Assembly: GCA_934167225.1 (NCBI GenBank)
Contig: CAKPLD010000036.1
Span: 1 to 12,462 of the forward strand
Reading direction: 5' to 3'
Length of the DNA stretch: 12,462 nucleotides
Source: an uncultured Clostridia bacterium
GTDB taxonomy: Bacteria > Bacillota > Clostridia > TANB77 > CAG-508
Part shown: in pieces, positions 1 to 8,700 of the stretch
Position numbering within the stretch: the first letter of the stretch is position 1
Layout of the letters: every line of letters starts with the position of its first letter
Program-made: the position numbers and the translations under genes
Notes under the pieces: model-generated
What the model saw: only the letters and a program-made list of their open reading frames with translations
Database searches by the model: none
What the model was told of the DNA's origin: nothing

Positions 1-1431
1 CTAAAAAACAGTTATAGTATTTTAAGATTTAATTTTTCTGGAATAAACACAGAAACAGAAGAAACAACAATGAAAGGTTTCAAAAATAAAACCATGGCTT
101 CTATAAAGCTATTTGCAGAAAGATATGGAATAGATTTCTACATAAATGAAGAAAGAGAAGCAGAAGATATATTAAATGATATATTTAAAGCTTTTTATAC
201 TCAAAAATCAGATGAAAAAATATATGTAATAATAGACGAATATGACCATTTTGCAAATGAACTATTAGGATTTTACCCAGAAAATTTTAAAAATTTGGTA
301 TCTAAAAATGGAAGAGTAAGAAAATGGTATGAAGTATTAAAAGAAGGAACAGAAACAGTAGTAGATAGAATATTTATAACAGGAGTAGCCCCAATAACAT
401 TAGATAGTTTAACAAGTGGATTTAATATAGGAAAAGATATAACCCAAGATGAGGATTTCAACGATATGATGGGATTTACCTTAAAAGAGTTAGTAGAAAT
501 CCTAGACGATCAAGAAATACCAAAAGAAAAACAAGAAGAAATCTTACCAATAATGAAGGAAAATTATGATGGATACAAATTTTGCCTAAGTGCAGAAAAT
601 CATATATATAATTCAAATATGTGTTTATACTTTTTATCGGATTATATTAGGTTAAAAAGAATACCAGACGATTTAATAGATATGAACATAGCAAGTGATT
701 ACAGCAAAGTAGGAAAAATGCTAGATTTATGCAAAGGAGAAAACAGATTAGAAATATTAAGAAAAACAGTCCAAGGAGAGCCAATAACAAACGAAATAGT
801 AAAAAAATTTAATCCAGCAATAGAATTTACAGAAGTAGATATGATATCAATGTTGTATTACCTAGGATATTTAACAATATCAAGAGATTTAGCAGGGATA
901 CCAGAGCTTGTAATACCAAATAAAGTAATGAAAGAAATATATGCAAGCTACTTTATGCAACTAATAAATCAAAGTGCAGAATTTAGAATAGATAGTAGTA
1001 CAAATCAAGAAATATTAATACAACTAGCAATGGAAGGAAGAATTGATAAAATAGTAGAAGTATTAAGAATTTATCTAAACAATCTTTCGAATCGTGATTT
1101 AATAAAATTTGATGAGAAATATATTAAACTAATATTTTATTGTATAGCAATGAATATAAAATCATATTCTACAAAATCAGAAATGGAAGTAAACAGAAAT
1201 TATCCAGATATTTTATTGGTGCCAAGAGATAGAACAAAGGGCTATAAAGCGATAATGGTGGAATTTAAGTATATAAAAAAAGGAGAAAAAGCAAAAGTAA
1301 AAGATAAGCAAAAAGAGGCAAGAGAACAGATAGAGAGATATAGTGAATTTGAGGATATAAAAGATATAGAAGGTTTAAGAAAATACACATTGGTAGTTAC
1401 GCCAAGTGAGATTTATATGGAGGAAATTTGA
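1..1431 (+). CDS. AAA-ATPase-like / PD-(D/E)XK nuclease family protein, 5' partial
   Basis: The reading frame is open from base 1, so the gene begins upstream of the window; the ATG at 70 is internal, because in-frame codons before it already give family-like sequence (LRFNFSGINTETEE). The visible 476 residues resemble the AAA-ATPase-like plus PD-(D/E)XK_9 family common in gut Clostridia and Bacteroidetes. The Walker B is in YVIIDEYDHF (Asp at 235-237) and is followed by the family segments RIFITGVAPI and MMGFTLKEL, then YDGYKF. The C-terminal nuclease core shows PDILL (Asp codon 1207-1209) and VEFKY (Glu 1261-1263, Lys 1267-1269), which is the D...ExK pattern. The P-loop must lie in the missing N-terminus. 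Biological role is unknown for the family; a DNA-related or defence-like function is only inference. The gene has no in-frame CGG codon. Confidence 0.85.
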   Translation, partial: LKNSYSILRFNFSGINTETEETTMKGFKNKTMASIKLFAERYGIDFYINEEREAEDILNDIFKAFYTQKSDEKIYVIIDEYDHFANELLGFYPENFKNLVSKNGRVRKWYEVLKEGTETVVDRIFITGVAPITLDSLTSGFNIGKDITQDEDFNDMMGFTLKELVEILDDQEIPKEKQEEILPIMKENYDGYKFCLSAENHIYNSNMCLYFLSDYIRLKRIPDDLIDMNIASDYSKVGKMLDLCKGENRLEILRKTVQGEPITNEIVKKFNPAIEFTEVDMISMLYYLGYLTISRDLAGIPELVIPNKVMKEIYASYFMQLINQSAEFRIDSSTNQEILIQLAMEGRIDKIVEVLRIYLNNLSNRDLIKFDEKYIKLIFYCIAMNIKSYSTKSEMEVNRNYPDILLVPRDRTKGYKAIMVEFKYIKKGEKAKVKDKQKEAREQIERYSEFEDIKDIEGLRKYTLVVTPSEIYMEEI

Positions 1432-1533
1432 AAAATCTATTGCTAAAATAAAGAAAAAAACAAATAAAAAATAAGATGAGTTCATCTATTGAATGCAAAA
1501 TATAGCACTAAATAAAAGTTGCAAAAAAAACAC

Positions 1534-1562
1534 TTGATAAAACACATAAAATAGGATAAAAT
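1534..1562 (+). promoter_or_regulatory. Promoter, TTGATA-17-TAAAAT
   Basis: A -35 TTGATA (1534-1539) and a -10 TAAAAT (1557-1562) are separated by 17 bases. It lies in the gap after the AAA-ATPase gene and would start a leader of roughly 215 nt before the pseudopilin start at 1787. No other promoter is evident between the terminator-like hairpin and that start. Confidence 0.55.
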
Positions 1563-1599
1563 AAATTCATAAAAATAAAACAAAAAAGAGGTATGGAAA

Positions 1600-1716
1600 A
1601 TGCAAATGATAAAAAACACTGAAACCCTTGGGGGAGTGTACACGGATAATCTAGTAACAAGAAAAAATAAATTAAATAAAGCGATACAAATAAACCTAAA
1701 GAAATGTAAATTTTGA
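1600..1716 (+). CDS. Possible 38-aa leader ORF
   Basis: ATG at 1600 has AAGAGG (1586-1591) eight bases upstream and opens a 38-codon frame ending at TGA 1714-1716. The product is basic and Lys/Asn-rich, starts MQMIKNTETLGGVY, and matches nothing I recognise. Its last third overlaps the 5' arm of the hairpin at 1678-1737, so ribosomes translating it would disrupt the hairpin; that is the arrangement expected of a leader peptide in attenuation. It may equally be a chance ORF inside a structured leader. Low confidence as a gene. Confidence 0.25.
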   Translation: MQMIKNTETLGGVYTDNLVTRKNKLNKAIQINLKKCKF

Positions 1717-1740
1717 TGGGTCTATTTGTGTCGCTTTTTT
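1678..1740 (+). terminator. Terminator-like hairpin in the leader of the pseudopilin gene
   Basis: The arm 1678-1697 pairs with 1718-1737: 20 positions with one A x C mismatch (1693/1722) and two G-U pairs, around a 20-nt loop. The 3' arm runs into TTTTTT (1735-1740), and a second T6 tract follows at 1745-1750. Because it sits between the promoter at 1534 and the start at 1787, with no promoter after it, it may act as an attenuator rather than a simple gene end. Confidence 0.75.
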
Positions 1741-1786
1741 GACGTTTTTTAAAAGGAGCATAGAATACCTAAGAAGGGGAGGAAAA

Positions 1787-3177
1787 ATGAGTTTGAAAGA
1801 AAAATTTAAAATGAACAAAGGTATAACGCTAATAGCTTTAGTAGTCACAATTATAGTGCTTTTAATATTAGCACGGAATAAGTATTATGATGTTAACAGG
1901 TCAAAATGGAATTTTAACTAGGGCAAACCAAGCAAAGGAGAATATGGGAATTGCACAAACAGAAGAGCTGATAAAATTATCAGTAACAGATGTAATTACA
2001 CAAGGACAAGGAAATATAACAGATGCAAATTTAAGAAAAGCATTAGATAATAATATTGGTGTTGGAAAATACGAAATAACAGAAGATGAATCAAATGGAT
2101 GGATAGTAACAAAAGACGAAAAATCGTATAAAATTGGAAAAACAGGAAATGTATCAGAGACAATAAATTGGAATAAAATTTTAGAAAAGGCAAATGAAAA
2201 TCCAGAGTCTATGAAGCACCCTGAACAAGTTAGTAGCGAATATATAGGAATAGGAACTGATGGGGAGCCTGTTAACATGGATTTGTGGAGACCATACAAA
2301 GGTGGAAAAAAAGGTTGGAAACTCATGTCTGTAACTACAAGTTATGGACGGGAAACCAGCGTATACAGGAGCGATAGATGAGCAAGGTAAAATAGTTGGA
2401 AAAATGCCACAATATATTTATTCGACAAAAACAAATGAATTTGAGGAAGTAGAGGATATAAGTTGGGCATTTTGTGGAAATACGTGTATAACGAGTATTC
2501 CCGAGATACCAAGTACAGTAACAAGTTTAGAATGTCAAGCATTTAAAGGCTGTACAGGATTAACAAGTATAACTATTCCAGCACACATAAAAAATATTGA
2601 TAATGATGTGTTTGATGGTTGTTCAGGATTGACAAGTATAAATGTAGAAAATGGTAATACTGTATATGATAGTAGAGATAATTGTAATGCTGTAATAGAA
2701 ACAAGTACAAACAAATTAGCAATTGCATGTAAAACAACAGTGATACCAACAAGTGTAACAAGTATAGGCTCAAGTGCATTTGGGAGTGCAGGAAAGGAAT
2801 TAACAAGTATAAATATACCAACAAGCATAACAAGTATAGAATCATGGGCGTTTTGTGGTTGTACGGGATTAACAAGTATAAATATACCGACAAGTGTAAC
2901 AAGTATAGGCTCAAGTGCATTTAGAGATTGTACAGGATTAACAAGTATAAATATACCGACAAGTGTAACAAGCATAGGATCATGTGCGTTTGATAGTTGT
3001 ACCGGATTAACAAGTATAAATATACCAACAAGTGTAACCAGTATGGGAGAGGATGTTTTTGCTTATTGGAAATCATCACAAACTATTAATTGTCAAGCAC
3101 CAGGTAAACCATCAGGTTGGGATTATGGATGGAATTCATACTGTGATGCCACAATAACATGGAAGGTCAACATGTAA
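1787..3177 (+). CDS. Pseudopilin-anchored TpLRR (BspA-like) surface protein, split by two +1 frameshifts at CGG
   Basis: The start is ATG 1787, preceded by AGGGGAGG; a TTG at 1739 in the same frame has no ribosome binding site. Three consecutive frames join into 462 residues if one base is skipped at CGG 1874 and at CGG 2349. Residues 8-35 form a class III-like (prepilin) leader and helix: MNKG then ITLIALVVTIIVLLILAG, with cleavage expected after Gly12; Ala replaces the usual Glu5, as in many clostridial pseudopilins. Residues about 36-190 are a pilin-like or linker region. From about residue 255 there are 23-residue TpLRR repeats of the type GLTSINIPTSVTSIGSSAF, very rich in Ser/Thr. Without shifting, translation stops at TAG 1919-1921 (44 aa); after the first shift only, at TGA 2379-2381. 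It is probably exported and surface-attached. Homologues would decide whether this is recoding or a pseudogene. Confidence 0.75.
1874..1876 (+). other. Putative +1 frameshift site 1 (in-frame CGG)
   Basis: The upstream frame reads GCA CGG AAT AAG and then stops at 1919. Skipping C1874 gives GCA GGA ATA AGT, that is A-G-I-S, and enters the frame that continues MMLTGQNGILTRANQAKE. Clostridial pseudopilin helices typically read LILAG(V/I)(S/T)I followed by a loop containing NGIL, so the restored Gly30 is the expected residue. The extra C is not part of a homopolymer run, which makes a run-length sequencing error less natural. Confidence 0.7.
2349..2351 (+). other. Putative +1 frameshift site 2 (in-frame CGG)
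   Basis: The incoming frame reads TAT GGA CGG GAA ACC and ends at TGA 2379-2381. Skipping C2349 gives TAT GGA GGG AAA CCA GCG TAT, entering the frame that carries all the LRR repeats (continuing AYTGAIDEQGKIVGKMPQYI). The frame could also be restored by removing one G at 2346/2347 (reading YDGKPAYTG), so the exact slip point is ambiguous here, but the only in-frame CGG of the passage lies at this junction. Confidence 0.65.
2551..3048 (+). repeat. 69-bp coding repeats (23-residue TpLRR units)
   Basis: Units starting TGTACAGGATTAACAAG or close variants recur exactly every 69 bp at 2551 and 2620, then at 2791, 2860, 2929 and 2998 after a non-repeat insert of about 100 bp (2645-2745). The last three units are nearly identical at DNA level, which suggests recent duplication. 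Each unit encodes one Treponema pallidum-type leucine-rich repeat with INIPTSVTSIG and AF positions. The repeats are in frame throughout and are not a CRISPR array. Confidence 0.9.
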
Positions 3178-3232
3178 CAATCAACGATAAAAGCAAACCA
3201 ACATAAACAATTACAACCATAAAGGAATAAAA

Positions 3233-5573
3233 ATGAAAAAGAAAATAATAAAATTAGCCATAATATTAATACTAATATTACTAAAAATATATCTAATATC
3301 AGTACAACCAATAAACTACATACCAGAAAACATATATGATGATGCGCTAATGCTAGAGCAAGCAGACAGTATATTACAAGGAAAATGGTTAGGAAAATAC
3401 AACTCCCTAACCCTTGTAAAAGGTCCTGTAACACCAATATTTATAGCAATTTTAAGCAAATTACATATTCCGTTTTTATTAGGGCAAGAAATATTTTATG
3501 ATATTTCTTGTTTATTTCTGGTACAGTCAATTAGTAAAACGATAAAAAACAAAAAAATTATTTATCTAATATTTACTATATTATTATATAATCCAATAAC
3601 ATTTTCAAGTGAAATATGCAGAGTATATAGAGATGGAATATACACAAGTTTAACAATGTTATTAGCAGCATTTTCATATAGTATATTTTTCAATAGAAAA
3701 TATAGCATAAAAAAACAAATAAAATATTTTATAGGTCTAGGAATAACAATATCGGCACTTTATTTATGCAGAGAAGAAAGCATTTGGTTATTACCATTTT
3801 GTTTAATTTCTGTAATTATAACAATAATATTTATAATAAAAGACAAAGAAATAAATAAAAAGAAATTATTAATTGGAATGTATGCAATTCCGATAGCGAT
3901 ATTCATAATAAACAATTTAATAATATGTACGTTAAATTATAAAAATTATGGAATCTTTGAATTAAACCAATATTGGTCCAAAGAATTTAAAGAAGCATAT
4001 GGAGCATTAACAAGAGTAATACCAAAAGAAACATATAAAAGAGTACCAGTAACTCAAGAAACAATAAAAAGAATATGTGAAATAAGTCCTAAACTTAAAG
4101 AAATAGAAGAATATATAACTGGAGAAGAAGCAGATAAATGGGCTAAAAGTGGAGATGGACAAGAAGTAGAAATCCAAGGCGGATGGATACATTGGGCTAT
4201 AATAAAAGGTGTTGAGGAAAAAGGATATTATAAAGATGCAAAAACAGCTAATCAATATTATAAAGAATTGGCAAATGAAATAAATAATGCGATAGATGAA
4301 GGAAAAATTGAAGGATACAAAAATAAAAGAGTAACAAATGTACCAAGATTTACTTTTGATGATATAATAAATTCTGTAAAAAAATGTAAAGATACTATAA
4401 GAATGGAAACGAGTTTTTATTTATTTAAATTAGTTATTTATAGTAAATTAAGTGAAAATGAGGATGTAAATGAAAAATGGAGGAACATAACTAGAGAAGA
4501 AATAGACTACAAAATTGCTTATAGTGGAACAGAAAATAAGATTAAATTACAAGTTTTGAAACAAATAAAAAACATATATGCAAATGTAAATCCTATAATA
4601 TTTAAGATTTCCCTTATTTGTGTAATAGGATTGATATTATGTTCAATTATAAATCATAACAAAATCTACAATGAAATTTTAATTTTATTAGGTCTTATGG
4701 GACTATATTTATGCAGAATCTTTATAATAACATTTACATATACAACTATGTATACAGAAGCTTTAAACACCATGTATTTAGCTAATACTTATGGAATACA
4801 AATTTTATTTAGTATGCTTGCAATAATATTTTTTATACAAAATATAAAGAAAAAATCTAGTCAAAATCTAGGAAAAAAAATAAAATTAAATTCCCAAAAA
4901 GATATAACAATATTAATTCCTTGCTTAAATGAGGAAAAGACAATAGGAATTTGTTTAAAAAAGGCAAAAGAATTAATTAAACAAGAAAATTTAGATGCAG
5001 AAATATTGGTTATAGATAATGGCTGTGAAGATAATTCTATAAAAATAGCTAAGGAGTATGGAGCAAGAGTATTTAAAGTAGAAAAACAAGGCTATGGAAA
5101 TGCCCTAAGATATGGAACAAAAGAAGCATTACGGAAAATATGTAATAATGGTTGACGCAGATGATAGCTACAATATTTTAGAAATAATGCCAATAATAAA
5201 AGAAATAAAAAATGGAAATGACCTAGTAATTGGAAACAGATATAAAGGTAAAATGGAAAAAGGTGCAATTAAGTTTTCACATAAATATATAGGTACGCCA
5301 ATTATTTCGTGGCTTATAAGAATAAAATTCGGAGCTAAAATATATGATGCTAATTGTGGATTAAGAGGATATGATAATGAAAAAATTATAAATTTGAATT
5401 GTGTATCTGATGGTATGGAATACGCGACCGAAATGCTTATAAGAGCAAAAATGGAAGGACTAAAGATAAAAGAAATTCCAATAAATTTTTATAATGATAA
5501 GAGAAATGGCAGGTCACATTTAAATACTATAAAAGATGGAATTAGACATTTGAAATTGATATTTAGTATTTAA
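3233..5573 (+). CDS. Multispanning membrane protein fused to DPMS-like GT2 glycosyltransferase, split by a +1 frameshift at CGG
   Basis: ATG 3233 follows AAAGGA, 55 bp after the LRR gene. Frame one gives 640 residues, ending at TGA 5153-5155; frame two carries on to TAA 5571-5573. Skipping the C of CGG 5132 makes one 779-residue protein. Residues 1-240 hold a hydrophobic N-terminus and several membrane helices, with a DDALMLEQAD segment and KGPVTPIFIA in the first outer loop, reminiscent of GT-C (GT39-like) transferases. Residues about 240-430 are soluble, and helices return at about 455-545. From residue 557 a GT2 domain begins (ITILIPCLNEEKT, VIDNGCEDNS, GYGNALRYG), with the metal-binding VDADDSYN at 640-647 and then NCGLRGYD and DGMEYATEM. 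It probably transfers a sugar from a nucleotide donor to a polyprenyl phosphate, and the membrane part may use it; the substrate is unknown. The GT2 part ends without the usual C-terminal helices. Confidence 0.75.
5132..5134 (+). other. Putative +1 frameshift site 3 (in-frame CGG)
   Basis: The first frame reads GAA GCA TTA CGG AAA ATA and stops at 5153-5155, cutting the GT2 domain seven residues before its DADD motif. Skipping C5132 gives GAA GCA TTA GGA AAA TAT GTA, that is E-A-L-G-K-Y-V, entering the frame with VDADDSYN. The GKY(V/I) stretch with its glycine is conserved in DPMS-like GT2 enzymes, and the spacing from GYGNALRYG is the normal one. Removing one T at 5129/5130 would also restore the frame. 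Confidence 0.7.
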
Positions 5574-5652
5574 TGTTGTAGGTATGGAAGATTTAAAATT
5601 AAAAACAACCCATTCTATTCTATTCGAATTACATGAAAAATAAGCAAAAACC

Positions 5653-5681
5653 TTGAAAAAAAACAAAAAATAATATATAAT
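5653..5681 (+). promoter_or_regulatory. Promoter of the SNF2 helicase gene
   Basis: TTGAAA (5653-5658), a 17-base A-rich spacer and TATAAT (5676-5681) match the consensus closely. The -10 lies 32 bases before the ATG at 5714, so the leader is short. The helicase is therefore its own transcription unit, separate from the glycosyltransferase gene. Confidence 0.8.
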
Positions 5682-5713
5682 AACTTGCTAGAAAAAATCA
5701 AAAGGAGAGCCAA

Positions 5714-8700
5714 ATGCAAGTAAATAAAAATCTATCACAAGAACTATACCAAGACGCAGGAGAAGCAAGAACAACAAAGGCAAAAAGGTACATAAATCAA
5801 GGAAAAGTAAACATCATAAAAACAAACTACGAAGACCCAAACAACTTTAGTATAACATCAATAGTATCAGGAAGCTTAGACGAATATCAAGTAAATATAG
5901 AAGTACAAAAAGGAGAGCTAGAAATAGCATCATGTGAGTGTCCAGACTATGAAGCAAACTACAATATATGTAAACACATAGTAGCAACATTAATGAAATT
6001 TGAGCAAACAAAATACTGGGACAAAGACGCTCAAATAGAAGAAAGAGAAAAACATATTCATAAAAATGAAGAATATAAATATAGAAGCTTTAACAACCTA
6101 ATAAGCACATTTTACAATGAAGAACTAAGAATATTAAGCGAAGACGAAGCTGTAATGTTACCTGCCAAAGACAAAGTAAAATTTGAACCAAAGATAGATT
6201 ACGATAAATTTACAAACACAATGAAACTGGAATTAAAAATAGGAAACAAAAGAATGTACAAAATAAAAGACCTACCAGAATTTTACACAAGAATGATAAA
6301 CAACGAATATTTTAAATATGGCGAAAAGTTAGAATTTATACATAATAGAGAAAATTTTGCAGATGAAGCAAAACCACTTTTAGACTTTATACTAAAATAT
6401 GCCGAAATAATGAAATATTCAAATTCGAGTGATAGATATGGCTATTATTATTCATCATCAATAAACAAAGCAGAAATAACACTTGGAGAAGGAATAATAG
6501 ATGAAATGTATGATTTACTAAAAAACAAAAAAGTAAATTTTACATATGATTATACAAATTGTAAGCTAGAATTTATAGAAAAAAATCCTGAGATAAAATT
6601 TGAGCTAACAAAAATAAGTGAAAATGAATTACTGTTAAAACCAAATATAGATGTATTTAAGGTAGCAATATTTAATGGCCATAAATATGATTATTTACTT
6701 ATAGAAAATAGACTTTACAGATGTGACAAAGAGTTTTCAGATTCCACATTAAAAGTAATAAAAGCATTTAGAGAAAACTATACATCAGAAATGTTATTAC
6801 AAACAAAAGACTTAAAAGATTTTTATTCGGTAATAATGCCTAAAATAGAAAATAACATAAAAGTAGAAGGACTTAATGAAGAAGAAATAGAAAAATATCA
6901 GCCAGAAAAATTAGCAGTTAAAGTATTTTTAGATTATGATGACAATAACTATTTAGTTGCAGATGTTAAATTTTGCTATGGAGATGAAGAATTTAACCCA
7001 CTAGATGAAAACGCTAAAATAAAGGCTTTAAGAAATGAATTACAAGAAAATAGAAATCTAAATATAATAAAGAAATCTGGTTTTATGTTAGATGTAAGAA
7101 ATTTAAGATTTATCATACCAAATGATGAACAAATATATGAATTTTTAACAAATGACATAAATTACTATATGCAAAAATTTGAAGTAATGGTTACAGATAA
7201 CTTTAAAACAAAGGAAATAAAAGAGCCAAAACTTGGTTCTATTGGTGTAAAAGTTGAAAATAACCTATTAAATATAGACTTAAGTAAGTTAAGTATTTCA
7301 CCAGAAGAAATACAAGAGGTAATGGATAAATATAAAATAAAAAAGAAATTTTATAGACTAAAAGATGGAAGCTTTTTAAATTTGAACGAAAACGAAGATA
7401 TAGAATTTTTAGATAAGCTTTCTTCTGGAACAGATGTAAATTATAAAGATTTAAAAAATAATGTAATAAAATTACCAGTGAACAGAACATTATATTTAAA
7501 TGAACTGCTAAAGAAATTTAGTAATACCAAAACCACAAAAAATAGTGAATATAAGAAAATTGTTGAGAACTTAGAAAAAGACAACATAGATGAAGAAATT
7601 GAGCTTCCAAAAGAAGTAAAAGCAGATTTAAGAGATTATCAAAAAATAGGATATAGCTGGCTTAAAACACTTGAAAACTATAAATTTGGTGGTATCCTAG
7701 CAGATGACATGGGACTTGGAAAAACACTTCAACTTTTAACTGTAATAGAATCTTATACAGAAAAAAGTTCTGAAAACAAAATGGCAAGCATAGTAATATC
7801 ACCAAGTTCACTTGCATTAAACTGGATGGCAGAAGCCAAAAAATTTACGCCTAACCTTAATGTTCAGGTAATTTCAGGAAATGCAAATGAAAGAAGAAAA
7901 AAAATTACAGACATAAAAAATTACGATTTAGTAATAACATCATATGATTTACTAAAAAGAGATATAGACAAATACAAAGATTTAGATTATACATTTAAAT
8001 ATATCATAGCAGATGAGGCACAATACTTAAAAAATAGTAATACACAAAATGCTAAGGCAATAAAAGAGCTAAAGGCAGAAACAAGATATGCCTTAACAGG
8101 AACACCAATAGAAAATTCACTAGCAGAATTATGGTCTATATTTGATTATATAATGCCAGGATATTTGTTCCAATATAAAAAGTTCAAAACAATGTATGAA
8201 ACACCTATTGTAAAAGAAGAAAATCAGGATGCAATGGCAAAATTAAAAATGCTAATAGAGCCATTTGTACTTAGAAGAACTAAAAAAGAAGTATTAACAG
8301 AACTTCCAGAAAAAACAATTACAGTTTTAAATAACACAATGGATGATGAACAAGAAAAGATATATATGTCATATTTAGCAAAGGCAAAACAAGAAGTTGC
8401 AGATCAAATAAAAGTAAATGGATTTGAAAAAAGTCAAATTATGATACTTGCAGCTCTTACAAGACTAAGACAAATTTGTTGCCATCCAGGGCTATTTATT
8501 TCAGACTACAAAGGTGAAAGTAGCAAGTTAAGTCAATGTATGGAAATAATAGAAGATGCTGTAAGTGCAGGACATAAAATTTTACTATTTTCTGGTTATA
8601 CATCAATGTTTGATATAATTCAAAAAGAATTGACTATAAGAAATATAAAATATTTTAAATTAACAGGTAGTACAAAGGTTAGCGAAAGAATACAACTTGT

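Noticed and set aside
2535..2975. Long minus-strand open frames opposite the LRR repeats and elsewhere.
   Set aside because: They mirror the repeated or A-rich coding strand, lack ribosome binding sites and recognisable domains, and overlap supported genes.
2551..3048. Regularly spaced repeats as a CRISPR-like array.
   Set aside because: The units are contiguous, in frame and encode TpLRR motifs, with no unique spacers.
1874..5134. Four-base decoding of CGGA/CGGG as arginine at the three sites.
   Set aside because: This would place Arg where the pilin helix and the GT2 GKY stretch conserve Gly; skipping C and reading GGR fits the families better.
1787..5573. Treating the three frame breaks as ordinary sequencing errors or pseudogene decay.
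   Set aside because: Not excluded, but all three are +1, all at in-frame CGG, with no break in five other genes including a 3.3-kb one; random indels would not be expected to pick CGG.
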